Shown here one piece after another: positions 1 to 11,900 of a stretch of 64,000 nt of DNA. Location: the NCBI RefSeq assembly GCF_004664715.2, contig NC_051074.1, positions 15,663,678-15,727,677 on the forward strand. Reading direction: 5' to 3'. The stretch's first letter is position 1; every line of letters begins with the position of its first letter. A program made the translations under genes and the position numbers. Origin of the DNA: Peromyscus leucopus. Lineage: Eukaryota > Chordata > Mammalia > Rodentia > Cricetidae. A model generated the notes under the pieces. The model searched no databases. It saw nothing but the letters and a program-made list of their open reading frames with translations, and was not told the DNA's origin.

Positions 1-521
1 AATATTAAGGATGTCTGAAAAGTAATAAAGCATTATGCTATTTGCTACCTACTAAAAATGTAATATACACTACAGGTAATCTCTGTATAATTGTATATTA
101 TATAATTGTGTGTGTGGTTTAAATAAATGGTTTCTCATCTGAGATGTCAACAATTCTTCTGAGATCTAAAGACCATCTAACAAAACCCCAACACCAATCA
201 TGAGAATCCTTCCTTTAAATTGTTGGTCATGTTTATTTAGGAAACTCCAAAAATATTATAGACTATTGCTATTTCCCTTGGTTACTACCCCTGCCACCAA
301 GAGGTAGAACATAAGTCCCTATATTAAAAAATTCTGCACTTCAAACACAGAGCCCATACATCCCCAAACAAGAACTGACCTGAGTGCCCTTCCCGTTCAC
401 TAAAATTGATTATTTCTCAAGTTTTCTGGTGGAATTTTTGAATCACTTTTATATAATATTTCCTCTGGAAATCTGGATAATTTGAATTCTTTTCCTATTT
501 GTATATTTTTTTGCTCTAGTA
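1..521. other. AT-rich DNA without recognised feature
   Basis: No coding frame, RNA gene or clear repeat is visible. The stretch ends at a truncated B1. Confidence 0.5.
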
Positions 522-612
522 TTTTGAGACAGAATTTCTTTGTGTAGCCCTGGTTGTCCTGTAACTAGCTCTATAGACTAGGCTGGCTTCAAACTCAGAG
601 AGATCCACACAT
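522..612 (-). mobile_element. Truncated antisense B1 SINE
   Basis: The plus strand reads as diverged antisense B1: a 'gagacagaatttctttgtgtag' type start, then 'ggctggcttcaaactcagag' and 'agatccaca'. The part holding the Pol III promoter end is missing, so this is an old, truncated copy. It adjoins old antisense L1 sequence. Confidence 0.7.
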
Positions 613-639
613 TTTTATCATTTTTGTTTCCTTATCTTT

Positions 640-2187
640 CCAGCCAGTGTTTTAAGCATGATTTTGAAAATGGAATGGGGATAGTGTACAGGTCTGCCTC
701 ATTTTTCTTTTAATGGGTCTGCTTGAAGTATTTCTCCACTTAGTGTGTTGTTGGCTGTGGGTTTGTCTATTATGTTTGTCTATTATTTCCTCTATTATGT
801 TGAGGTATGTTTTCTTTAATCCTACTCTCTGTAGGATGTTATGAAAAAGAATATTAGATTTTGTCAAAGGCCTTTTCGGCATCTATTAAGAAGATCATGT
901 GACTTTTGCATTAAAGTTCATTTATATGATTTATTACAATATTGACTTATGTATGTTGAACCATCCCTGCCTCTCTAAGATGAAGCCAACTTTATCATGG
1001 TGATATATATATATATAATGTTCATCTTGCACATATTTCTCAGCTTTAGACTTTAAAGCATTATAATTATTAAGAATTATTTACAATTTTAGAACTTGTG
1101 AACGTCTGTTTTGTGCATCAATATGTGATCTATGTTAAGCAAGCTTCTATGGGCTTTGGATTAGAATGGATATTTGTTGGTGCTTGGGTAGAATATTCTA
1201 TGTATTTTTTACGTCTATTTGATGTGTAATATCCTTTAATTGTGATGTTTCTGTTTCTGCCCAGATGTCTTATTTTCTTTCCTTTGATAATGTAAAATAT
1301 TGAAATCACTTATTATTATTTAATTGGAGTTAATATGTGTTTTTAATCCAGTAGTATTCTTTTGTGAAATTGGATTTACCAGAGTTTGGTGCATGTGTGT
1401 TTAGGATTGCAATGTACTCTTGGTTAACTGTCTCCTTGATTAGAATTAAGTGTACTTTATATCTTCTAATTAGTTTACTTTGAAGTCTGTCTTGTCAGAT
1501 ATTAAGATAGCGGCATCTGCTTGTGTTTTGGTGCCATCTGCTTGGAATACTTTTTCTATCCTTTCACTTTAAGTTGGAGCCTCTGTTTAAAGCTGTAATG
1601 ATTTCTTTTGTAGAAAAATGAATTGTTTCTTCATTCATTCTGCCACCCTGTGCCTTTTGATTGGGGAGTTAAATTATTAATTTCTTCATCATTGTTTAAG
1701 CATGTTTGTTGATTGTAGTCAATTTGATGTTTACTGTTTGTGTTATTGGTACTGTTTTGTAATACAGTATTTATAGCCTCATTGCTTTTCTTCCTATAGA
1801 CTGCTTGCAATGTTTAGTCTTTTCTTTATTCTGGATTTTAATTATTTCCAGTATTCTCTATAGAGGTGATTTGGTGAGCAGTACTTCTTTTAGCATGCTT
1901 ATATCATTGAAAGCTTTTAGTTTTCCTTTAACTGTGGCAGATAGTTTTACTAAGAACAGTAGACTAGATTGACATTCATGGTTTAATCTTAGGACTCTGC
2001 ACCATGTACTGAGCTTTGAAGTTTCCACTGAGTTCTTATTCTGATGCATAATCCTTTATATGTGAATGGAGCTATATAAAGAGTTCCAATATGCTTTCTT
2101 TATTGTGTATATTTAGTGTTTTACCTATAATATGCCATGAAAAGATTCTTTTCTGGTACTATATATTTGTTGTTTTGTCTGCTTCTT
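640..2187 (-). mobile_element. Old LINE-1 fragment, ORF2 (antisense)
   Basis: On the plus strand this reads as the reverse complement of L1 ORF2. Recognisable stretches include 'gtcaaaggccttttcggcat', 'tatgttgaaccatccctgcc' and 'gatgaagccaactttatcat', in the order expected when moving from the reverse transcriptase towards the endonuclease end. No frame stays open for more than about 76 codons, so it is dead. The same antisense L1 appears to resume at 3123 after a sense-strand L1 insertion. Confidence 0.8.
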
Positions 2188-3122
2188 TCCCTATTTGCAG
2201 ATGACATGATAGTATACTTGAGTGACCCCAAAGATTCAACCAAGGAACTGATACAGCTTATAAAAACCTTCAGCAACATAGCAGGATACAAGATCAACTC
2301 AAAAAAAATCAGTAGTCCTCCTATATACAATTGACAAACAGGCTGAGAAGGAAATCAGAAATACATCACCCTTTACAATAGCCACAAATGTTATAAAATA
2401 CCTTGGGGTAACACTAACCAAGCAAGTGAAGGACCTATATGACAAGAATTTAAGTCCCTGAAAAAAGAAATTGAAGATGTCAGAAAATGGAAAGATCTCC
2501 CATGCTCATGGATAGGCAGGATTAACATAGTAAAAATGGCAATCTTACCAAAAGCAATCTACAGATTCAATGCAATCCCCATCAAAATACCACAATTCTT
2601 CACAGACCTAGCAAGAACAATACTCAACTTCATATGAAAAAACAAAAAACCCAGGATAGCCAAAAGAATCAATAAAACAACCTCTGGAGGCATCACCTTC
2701 CCTGACTTCAAGCTCTACTATAGAGCTACAGTAATAAAAACAGCTTGGTACTGGCATAAAAACTGACAGGTGGATCAATGGAATTGAATTGAAGACCCTG
2801 ACATTAACCGGCATACCTATGAACATACAATTTTGACAAAGAAGCCAAAACTGTACAATGGAAAGAAGAAAGCATCTTCAACAAATGGTGCTGGCACAAC
2901 TGGATATCAATGTGTAGAAGGCTGCAAATAGATCCATATCTGTCACCGTGTACAAAACTTAAGTCCAAGTGGATCAAAGACCTCAACATAAATCCAGCTA
3001 CTCTGAACCTGCTAGAAGAGAAAGTAGGAAGTAGTCTTGAACGCATTGGCATAGGAGATCACTTCCTAAATATAATACCAGTAGCACAGACCCTGAGAGA
3101 AACAATCAATCAATGGGACCTC
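2188..3122 (+). mobile_element. LINE-1 ORF2 fragment truncated at both ends
   Basis: Sense L1 ORF2 running from the reverse transcriptase active site ([10 protein letters not shown], about 2191-2220) through the thumb and C-terminal region, ending abruptly near 'caatgggacctc'. There is no ORF2 end, 3' UTR or poly(A). The frame has several stops. It splits an older antisense L1, and 17 of 18 bases repeat on its two sides (2170-2187 and 3123-3140), as a target-site duplication would. The lack of an L1 3' end is unusual for normal target-primed insertion. Confidence 0.8.
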
Positions 3123-3440
3123 TTGTTTTGTGTGCTTCTTATATCTGTATAGGTATGTTTTTCCTTAATTTGAGGATTTTTTTTTTCTGTGATCATGTTG
3201 AAGATCTGACTTAATGCTATTGACCCAGGAATTTTCTCTTTTATCTATGCTTCTAGTTCAAAGATTTATTATTTTATTTTGATTTTGTTTTTTTTTTCCT
3301 TTTTTAAAATTTGATCATGTCTCAAAATTCTTGCCTGTTCCTTTCCTGTGTTTTTCTAGATTTTTCATTTTCTTTGTTCCTGTGATCTAACTCGTTTACT
3401 TCACCATCAAGTCCTGATATTCTATCTTGTACTTGAAGCC
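3123..3440 (-). mobile_element. Old LINE-1 continuation (antisense, ORF1/ORF2 junction)
   Basis: The text 'gtgcttcttatatctgtataggtatg' and the following T-rich stretch match antisense L1 upstream of ORF2. It follows on from the L1 ending at 2187, so both are read as one copy interrupted by the sense fragment. Confidence 0.65.
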
Positions 3441-3444
3441 ATTT

Positions 3445-3720
3445 ATATAAAAGACTAACACTGGGTATATCAATCACTTCAAGGCAGGCCTCATGCTCAG
3501 AAGTAATTGACCAACATATAATGGACTCCACAGGTTTGTTTGTTTGTCTGTTTTGTGTGTGTATATCTGTGTGCATTTATTTGCTTTCATTTTGCTGGTT
3601 TTTTGGGAGGTGGTCTCTTTTTTGAGGTGGTGGTTTTATTTTGTTTTCCTGGTTTTGGGAGTTTTGTTGTTGCATTTGATTTTTTTTTTGAGAAAGTATT
3701 TAAAAGTTAGCCATCTGGAG
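3445..3720 (+). mobile_element. LINE-1 3' UTR fragment (sense)
   Basis: Contains the rodent L1 3' UTR landmark 'caggcctcatgctcagaag' followed by 'ttgaccaacatataatgga', then the GT- and T-rich stretch and a degenerate 'gagaaagtatttaaaagtt' end. No poly(A) remains. Confidence 0.6.
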
Positions 3721-3894
3721 TGGTTGATATAGCCAGTGTCACTTTATTGGATAAAACTGATTTTTCCCTCTCCCAGCAGGTATAAGTGACAGTTATGTTG
3801 TTAACTTTTACCATAGTGGCTAGGTTTTCATTCATTTTTTTAATATATCAAAATAAATTAAATTAAGATAAAAATATATCAAAAAGTTAAATTA

Positions 3895-4570
3895 AGATAT
3901 TATTGCATTGAAGTTGGACAACACAACATTAAGGAAAGAGCCCAGAGCACGCACAAGAATCAGAGACCCACTCATTCACACACTCAGGAATCTCATATAA
4001 ACACTAAACTGGAAGCCAAAACAAATAAGCAGAGAAGGGATGGAGACCCATGACAACCCTGTGCTAACTGTTTTCATCTCCTCTTCTGCATGATTCCCTG
4101 AGTCCTGAGGGGAAGGTTTCGATGAAGATATCCCATTGAGGAATGGGTATACCAAGGTCTCTGTCTCTCTCTTTGTAATGCCTAGTTATGGCCTCTATAT
4201 TTGTTCCAATTTCTTGTAGGGGAAACTTCTCTGATGATAGCTGTGTAAGGCACAAATCTAAGGCATATCAGAATTATCATTAGGAGTTGTTTTATCACTA
4301 CATTTTTATCTCTTTTTGGACCAGCATTATTTGGTTTTACCATTGGTCCCTGTACTATCTAGTTTCAGGTTCTTAGTCACTCAAGTAGTGTTGAATATGG
4401 GTTTCATCTTGTAGAGTGGGTTTTAAGTAAAATCAAATATTTGTTGGTTACTTCTACAAGCTTTTTGCCACCATTGCCCTAGCATATCTTGAAGGCAGTA
4501 CACCATTGTAGATAAATGATTTGCTGAGCTCTGATGTTGGAAGTAGGGACATCAGGCTAGGGCCGGACCA
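3895..4570 (-). mobile_element. LINE-1 3' UTR fragment (antisense)
   Basis: Reads as antisense rodent L1 3'-region sequence, with 'ctcaggaatctcatataaac', 'actaaactggaagccaaaa', and later 'gccaccattgccctagcata' and 'caccattgtagataaat'. No open frame. Confidence 0.6.
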
Positions 4571-4879
4571 GCTGAAAAGATTGGGTCAGGTCCACAGGAT
4601 GTGTGGTCCAGTTTAGGTCTGGGGATTGAGATGGATGCAAACAGGCTATGGTTTAGGAAACTCACCAGTCTAGACATAGATACAGTCCAAGAAACTCCAA
4701 GTTAGGCTTGAAATTCGATGTGGCACAGGCAGGAATGATAATCTGAATGAACTATTTCCCATAGATTTAGTATGTGCTGGTGGTGTTTGAGTAGGATTAG
4801 GGTGTGTGTCCTTTATTGGAGGAGAATGTCACAAGGGGCATACTTGGAGAGTTTAAAGACTAATTTCTAATTGGCTCTC

Positions 4880-5278
4880 TCTGGTTCCTGCTATAGTTTA
4901 AGGTGTGAGCTCTCAGCTGTCTTCTACCACCACTGCCTTTTCTCTGCTATCATAGGCTACAATCTTTGGGAATGATAAATTCAAATAAATTCTTTCTTCT
5001 CTAAATTGTCTTGATCATAGTGTTTTATCCCATCAATAGAAAAGTAACTAATACAGAAGTTGGTACAAGAAAATGGGCTATTGTTATAACAGGCCTGACC
5101 ATGTTGGTTTTTTCCAAAGAATGTGAAAGTAGTTGAACTTTGAATTAGAAAGTATGTACATGCTGTAAGCACAGCGTAATGGCTCATTCTTACAGAAACT
5201 TGAAGAACAATGTTGCAGGCAACATTGACTATGGAGGTTCAGACCAAGAAGTTTCAAAAGGGAACAATTTTAGCAAAT
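4880..5278 (+). mobile_element. Long rodent dispersed repeat, left part
   Basis: Part of a medium-frequency rodent repeat recognised by 'gaaaagtaactaatacagaa' and by its resumption after the solo LTR at 5279-5681. Its family name cannot be fixed without a library search. Sequences related to its 3' portion recur at 30452-30806, 39375-39490 and around ERV-B (54466-54518 and 62936-63250). Confidence 0.45.
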
Positions 5279-5681
5279 TACTGTGGGATGTTCTGTATGT
5301 TAAATGTGTTGCTCTGATTGGTTAATAAATAAAACACTAGTTGGCCAGTAGCCAGGCAGGAAGTATAGGTGGGACAAGGAGCGAGGAGAATTCTGGGAAG
5401 TGAAAGGCTGAGGCAGAGAGATACAGCCAGCAGCTGCCATGAGAAGTAACATGTAAAGATACCGGTAAGCCACGAGCCATGTGGCAAGGTATAGACGAAT
5501 AGAAATGGGTTAATTTAAGATATAAGAACAGTTAGCAAGAAGCCTGCCACAGCCATACAGTTTGTAAGCAATATAAGTCTCTGTGTGTTTACTCAGTTGG
5601 TTCTGAGCTGCTGTGGGACTGGCGGGTGAGAGAGATTTGTCCTGACTGTGGGCAGGCAGGACCAGAAAAACTCCACCTACA
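5279..5681 (+). mobile_element. Solo LTR of class II ERV (family A relative)
   Basis: A 403-bp LTR starting 'tactgtgggatg' and ending 'ctccacctaca'. It is flanked by a perfect 6-bp duplication GCAAAT (5273-5278 and 5682-5687), the size made by betaretroviral integrases. The body shares 'aataaataaaacactagttggcc', 'caggcaggaagta' and 'aaatgggttaatttaagata' with the LTRs of ERV-A at 34718. Recombination between two LTRs has removed the rest of the provirus. It sits inside the long rodent repeat. Confidence 0.85.
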
Positions 5682-7045
5682 GCAAATGGACTAAAAATTT
5701 TGGTATGGCATTTTATGAAAGAGTTCTGCTTTCTACCCTTGTCCTAAAAATTGTGTGAGGCTAAATTAAAATGTAGTAGAAACATTTCATTAACAGAGGA
5801 GATTTTAAGATGACCTAGTATTGACTATGTTGCATGGTTACTAATAAAGAGTGAAAAACTGAAACAGGTACAAAATATACGGTTTGGAGAGTAAGTGATC
5901 TCTGTCAAGCTTCAATTTATAACCAAATTTTAGGCTAAAGTTTAAAAAGAGGCCTTCCATTCAGCATTGGAATAAAGGGAAGATGTTTTCATGGCAAGAC
6001 CCCACTCATCTAAACTTTTAAATTATGACAGAGAGTGTAAGTTGTTTTCTGCTCCAGGAAAGCTACTTCAATCAAAAGCTGCTGCTACTGTGGTTCAAAA
6101 GGGACAGGATCCATCCCAAGTTGACTGCCAAGTTGGCAGTGTCATGGTGTTGGCTTCAGAGTTACAAAGTAAATGAGTAAAGAAATTGTAATATCTTTCT
6201 CTGTGATTTTATAGAGCCACTGAAGCCAGCCAGTCCTTTTGTGAAGACCTTGAGAGAGAAAGAGATACTAAGAGCCCATTACCTGTGGTCATGGCAGTGA
6301 AGCTTGGGTTACGTTAGAACCCAAAGATGTTGGAGATGCCAGAGCTGTAAGATGTCTGCCAAGAAAAGATTTATACATAGAATTAAATCATCCAAAGACA
6401 GAGATGCATGGTGTAGACAGAAAAGACAGAAAAACAGAGCCATCTCAGCTCTTTGACATGGGACATGGAGCTGCAGGATTTGATGTTTGCCTTACTAGAG
6501 TATGGCCTTGCTTTAGTCCAGTGTTTCAGCACTACACTGTATTGATTCCCTTTGGAATGGTAATGTAGATTTTGTGTCACTAGATTTTTTTTCTTTCTGA
6601 CAGGGAGGTACAGTTCAGAGATAGCCTGGAATTTTAAACAGTGTTGTGATTTTTAAAGACTATAGGAACCTTTGAAGTTAGAATAAATAGGCTTTGCATT
6701 ATGATGTGGCCATGAGTTTATGGGGGGACAGGGAATGGAATTTCTTGGCTTGAATAAGTTGTCAACCATTATCTCAGATCATTGAATACTTGGTCCACAG
6801 CTCATGCTGCCTTTTTGTGTACTGGGAGGTATGGCCTGGCTGGAGAACTCAAATTTCTGTTTCTGCTTCCATGTCTTCATTCTACCACACTCTGTCATCA
6901 TGGCCTTTATCAAATACACTAATTATAAGTCATGGGGTTTTATTTACAGTAATATTAATGCAACTGATACAGCAGGCTGAAGTCAAGGAGTTTGATCATC
7001 AATTTTGTGTATTACAAATACAGAATCAGTTTGATATTGCTTGAG
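5682..7045 (+). mobile_element. Long rodent dispersed repeat, right part
   Basis: Continuation of the repeat broken by the solo LTR. Recognisable segments are 'aaaagggacaggatccatccc', 'gatgttggagatgccagagc', 'gtaagatgtctgccaagaaa', 'gctgcaggatttgatg' and 'tttgcattatgatgtggcc'. Small frames here (for example 5991-6176) are chance frames in the repeat. Family name uncertain (an RMER1-type element is my best guess). Confidence 0.45.
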
Positions 7046-7051
7046 TAATAC

Positions 7052-7495
7052 TGTGGTGATATTTTATTTGTGCTTTAATAAATAAAGCATCCCTGGAGAT
7101 CAGAGGAAATAAGAAGCCATTTTAAGTAAACAAAGAAGTCAGGCAATGATAGCACAGGCCCTTAATCCTATCATTGGATAGGCAGGATCTCTGTGTGTTC
7201 AAGACCACACTGGAAGTAGAGCCAGGTATGGTGGCACAAGCCTTAAAGTGCAAAACTAGTTAACCATGGAGGTCTGGAGGTTGGTATAGACAGACTGAAA
7301 GTGACTGAGCTGGGCAGAAAGAGGAAATGATGTAACTGGGTGGAGAGAGCAAATCAGATGGCAGAATACGAGGCATATATGCATGGGTAGATGGGAAGTT
7401 GCAGCATTTGGAAGCTGCAGAGTTGGTGAGGTAAGGTTGGCTGGTGGCTTTCCCTGTTTCTCTGATCTCTCTAAGGCTTTTACCCCCTAAAATAT
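7052..7495 (+). mobile_element. Diverged 5' LTR-like segment of a decayed ERV
   Basis: Begins 'tgtggtgatattttatt', contains a B1-like stretch ('cccttaatcctatcattgg', 'aggatctctgtgtgttcaag') and ends near 'ctctgatctctctaaggctt'. This order of parts matches the 3' LTR at 8478-8970, but the sequence is much more different than expected of a pair made at one insertion. Left flank TAATAC (7046-7051) nearly matches TTATAC at 8971-8976. Confidence 0.55.
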
Positions 7496-8044
7496 TTTTT
7501 TCTGCAGGGAACCATGCCCATGCCTAACAGTGACTTTGAAATCTCCAAAAAGGTGATGGGATCCCACAACAATGATTTCACACAAACTATGATAAAGCCA
7601 TTAAGCTGATTAACACCCAAATATAGCTTTGGACCACAAACTACTCAGGACAATTTTGAGATGGCTAGCTGACATGATCCAGATTCACAGACTACTCAAG
7701 CATTGACTTAGGACAAGCTCTGAAGTTTTACATTATGCAGATACTGGAAACATGATACATCTAACTTTCCCAAGATTTAACAATTAACCCAAAATTTTTC
7801 TTTTCAGGATCCACTAAAGATGCCATCACCCCCAGACAGCAAGAAGTAATTTGAAGAACACAATGCCCACATTTCCAAGAGGGTGGGGTGGGTGCTTTTT
7901 CGTCATTCAATGGCTTATGGATAATTGTCATTGTTTAGGATGGTTGGTTACAAGTTGTTATTGTTAATGGTCAGGAAAAAGAGATTTAAAAAAAGGGATT
8001 AGATTCAGTGTTCTTGTTTAAAAAAAAAGAAAAAAAAGAAAAAA

Positions 8045-8093
<49 letters not shown>

Positions 8094-8477
8094 GTAGATA
8101 TAAATCTACTCTGAAAAATAAAAGAGATATAGAACTAACAGGATAAAATGTAGATTATTAAATCTACTATGAAAAGGAAAAAGAGAATATGGATACAATA
8201 AGATAAAAAGGTAAATTATTGAATCTATTTTTAAAAAGAAATACTTGTTTTAAATATTTTACATTGGATTGAATTTTTGTATATTGGGTATAATTTTGGA
8301 ATGGACTCACCAAAAGAGGACAAATAATGAAAGTTTTTTGTCTGAATTTGTCAAATGCTAATGGACTGGACATTGTTAATGTAATTCTTGACTGTGTATA
8401 TTGTATATATTTTTGGATATAGTTTATCTTATATTAATTATAAGCTTCTTTTATTATTTTAGACAGAAAAGGGGAAA
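7496..8477 (+). mobile_element. ERV 3' non-coding module, internal remnant
   Basis: Homologous, with many changes, to the region between integrase and the 3' LTR of ERV-1. Shared landmarks include 'ttttctgcagg', 'gatggctagctgacatgatcc' (ERV-1: 'gatgactagctgagatgatcc'), the 'gcccacattyccaaga..ggtggg' block and 'ggttggttacaagtt'. gag and pol are absent. A polypurine tract (8468-8477, 'aaaggggaaa') lies directly before the 3' LTR. A (TA)n run (about 8047-8090) interrupts the module. Confidence 0.7.
8047..8090. repeat. (TA)n microsatellite
   Basis: About 22 uninterrupted TA units inside the decayed ERV. Confidence 0.95.
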
Positions 8478-8970
8478 TGTGGTGATACTGTGTCCTCCAA
8501 TATATTATTCACCCCAATTAACTTATCTGTGGTGAGAGAACAGAATAGCTACTAGATAGACATAGAGGCCAGAAAATGGTGGCACACACACCTTTAATCC
8601 TATCACTTGGGAGGCAAAGATCCAGCTGGATCTCTGTGAGTTCAAGAATACACTGGAAACAGCCAGGCACGATGACACACACCTTTAATATCAGGAAGTT
8701 ATGGCAGGAAGCAGAAAGGCATATAAGATATGAGGACCAGAAAATAGAGGCTTTTTAAGCTTTTAAACTTTTAGCAGCAGTTCAGATGAAATTAATTCAG
8801 ATGAGGACTCAGAAACTTTCAGTGTGAAGATTCATAGAAATGGGATCCAATGAGGGGTTGTAGAGGTGAGGTTAGCTGTGGCTTGTTCTGCTTCTCTGAT
8901 CTTTCAGAATTCACCCCAACACCTGGCTCTCAAATTTTTTATTAATGAGACTATTAAGATTCATGTTACA
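8478..8970 (+). mobile_element. 3' LTR of decayed ERV (same family as solo LTR at 24523)
   Basis: A 493-bp LTR starting 'tgtggtgatactgtg' right after the polypurine tract and ending 'aagattcatgttaca'. The antisense solo LTR at 24523-25009 is the same family. The U3 part holds two partial B1-like pieces in tandem (about 8575-8660 and 8665-8700), each with 'cacacctttaat'. Confidence 0.8.
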
Positions 8971-8994
8971 TTATACTTAATTTCTTTGTAATGT

Positions 8995-8999
<5 letters not shown>

Positions 9000-9039
<40 letters not shown>

Positions 9040-9185
9040 GTTTTTCGAGACAGGGTTTCTCTGCGTAGCTTTGCGCCTTTCCTGGAGCTAACTTGGTAGC
9101 CCAGGCTGGCCTCGAACTCACAGAGATCCGCCTGCCTCTGCCTCCCGAGTGCTGGGATTAAAGGCGTGCGCCACCACCGCCCGGC
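9000..9185 (-). mobile_element. B1 SINE (antisense), cricetid type
   Basis: A run of about 38 T followed by antisense B1: 'gagacagggtttctctgcgt', 'gcgcctttcctggagcta', 'aggctggcctcgaactcaca' and 'gggattaaaggcgtgcgcc'. The 'gcgcctttcctgg' variant points to a cricetid host. The short duplication GAAAT flanks it. The small antisense frame across it is just B1. Confidence 0.95.
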
Positions 9186-9559
9186 GAAATGTTTTTTTTT
9201 AAGTTTACTCAATTCTATCTCTATTATACATGTACCCTTTACTATATCAGTGATATGTTAGTATAATTTTTACTTTATGATAAAATCTTACAGGAGAAAG
9301 TAAAGTTATTGTTTCTTTATTAACTTTGTAAAACTAATATTTGTTTTCATCTCCAGTTCACATAACTTATACAAATAAAGGCAAATTATTATCTGATGTC
9401 ATATCATATGAATGATATATTTTGCTTTCAACTTCATCCCTTATGTTTATATTACAAAATATTCTGTTTTAAAGGTTGGCATGAAAATATTATATAAAAA
9501 TCCATACATTTGATTTTAAATTTTTGAAAAGAGGATGATGCATATATTATGTCAATCAA

Positions 9560-11900
9560 TCTGTTAACAATGAGTTTTCTGGTTTTTTAAATTTAATATG
9601 GAGATTTATCTTTGTCTGAATATTTAGAAGATACTTTGTCTATAGATATGATACTTATTTGACAAGTTTCCTTCAACATTTTTCATGTGTTCTACCACTA
9701 TCTTCAAATTCCAGGGTTCATGGGCAGTTGTTAGCAATTAATCTCATTTACTGTCTTTGTAAGTAATAAATTATTTTTTTTCTCACACTGCTTTCATTTA
9801 TTTTCACTTTTTGTCATTAATTGCTACTTTGACTTTTGTGTTCACTTGAGTTTAACTTTGTGGATGGGAGGTTGATTTTATCAAATTATAAAAGTTATGT
9901 ATTTTATTCCTTAGAATAGTATTTCTCTTTGTCTTCCTCTTTCTATTTGGATTGTGCTACTCCAAAGGTACAAGAGGACATTTATAATGTTGTCTAGCAT
10001 TTACCTAAGGCTGTATAGACTTCTTTAATTCATTTTTTCCTTATATTCTTCAAAATGTATACTCTTTAATGTATTTCTTTATGTCTATTAATTCTTTAAA
10101 ATACATACTTAATCCATGGAATCATTTAGAATACAATTTAGAATTTAGAATTTCAATTTCCTCCATCTACTGAGGCTTACTTTGTTGATATATTTTAGAG
10201 AAATTTCTATGTGTTTCTGAGGAGAACATGACCCTGTCATGTTTGGGTAGGATGTTCTACATATATCTGATGTCTAATTAAGCCAACTTCATATATGGTG
10301 ACATTTAATCCCTATGTGTCTGTCTGGTTAACCTGTCTATTGGTGAGAAAGAAATATTACTGTTTGGAGTTTAATATGTGACTTTATGACTGGTAGTATT
10401 TGTATTTTTTTAATCTTTAGTGATCCCAGGTTAGGGGAATATATATTAGAATTATAAATCTCATATTAGTTGAGTATATATTAGAATTATAAATTCCTCC
10501 TGGATTGTTCTCCTGCTCAATATGACGTGATCCTGTATACCTTTTCTGATTAGATTTGTCTTGAAGTCTACTTTGTCAGCTATTAGAAAAGTGACAATTA
10601 TTTGAGTCCCACTTGCTTGTAAACTATTTCAATTCTTTTACCCTAATAATATCTATCACTGATTTTGAGCCATGTGTCCTTGCAAGAGAAAAATATGAAG
10701 GTCCTGTTTTTTTAATCAAATCTGCTAGTTTGTGTCTTCTTATATAGTAATTAATATTCAAAACTGGAAAGTATATGCTGCTTTTTATCAGGCTGGATTT
10801 TTTGAAGATTTTGTTGTTTTCCTTGTCTTCTTTTGTTTAAAAACTGTCCCTTTTCTTTTTCTTCCTTATACCCTTTTAGGTACATTTGTTTTACTCTTCA
10901 GTTCAAAATGTTCTTTCAAGTATCTTTTTTGAAATGGGTGGTTAGTTACAATTTTTTAGCTTTCTTTTGTCATGAAATGTTTTTTCTTTCTCCTTTAATT
11001 TTGAATAATAGTTTTTCCAGGAATAATAAGATAGGTTGGTACTACTGATCTTCAGAACTTGAAATAAATGTTTATATTCCCCTGTGTCTTTCAAAATTTT
11101 CATTGAGAAATCAATAATGATTATGATGTTCTTATCCTTATATGTCACCTGGCCTTTATCATGTCCTTCAATATACTCTTTGTTTTGTGAATTCAATGCT
11201 TTAACTATGATATGTTGTGGAGATTTCTTTTCTGACACTCTCTATTTGATATTCTGTGATGTTCTTTTACTTATATGGCCATCTTTTTCCTTAGATAAAG
11301 AACTTTTACTATAATTTTGTTAAAACATTTCCTGTTCTTTTGTCATGAAAATCTTCTCTGCCCATTATTCTTAAAGTTTATCTTTTTCTGATATCTTAAA
11401 GTTTTTGCATGTTTCCTACATAGGATTTAATTTTTTAAATTAATCTTGACTGGGTGATACAATTATTTTTCCTTGCCATCAAACCTAATTGTATTACCTC
11501 TACATGATCCATTCTGTTTCAGATGACTTCCATTTAACTTTCCCTATTGTGGTTTTCTTTTCCACTACCATTTCAATTTTGCTTTTCTTCAGTTATTTCT
11601 CTGCTTTTGTATAATTCTAGCTTCATATCCTGAATTGACTGTCTTATTTCATACAGTTATTTGTGTTTGTTTGAAACACATTTGCTTCCCCTTTGAACTG
11701 TTTGAACACATCTATATAATCATTTATTTTGAACTGTATGTCAGCAATTTCTTCTGAGTGTTCTTTACAAGGTCATTACGATGGGATGGGAAATTTTAGG
11801 ATGAGACACTGCCTTGTGTTTTAGGATGAGACACTTTCTGTGTTTTTTTGAGATGGGAACTGCCCATCTGCAAATTGCTCCTAGGTAAGAATTTTTGTTG
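9560..11900 (-). mobile_element. Old LINE-1 fragment (antisense)
   Basis: Low-identity antisense L1 across about 2.3 kb. Landmarks are 'tttgggtaggatgttctac', 'cttgaagtctactttgtcagc' and 'ctaataatatctatcactga', followed by the T-rich antisense ORF1/5' part ('gacactgccttgtgttttag', 'cccatctgcaaattgctcc'). All frames are short. Boundaries are approximate. Confidence 0.65.
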
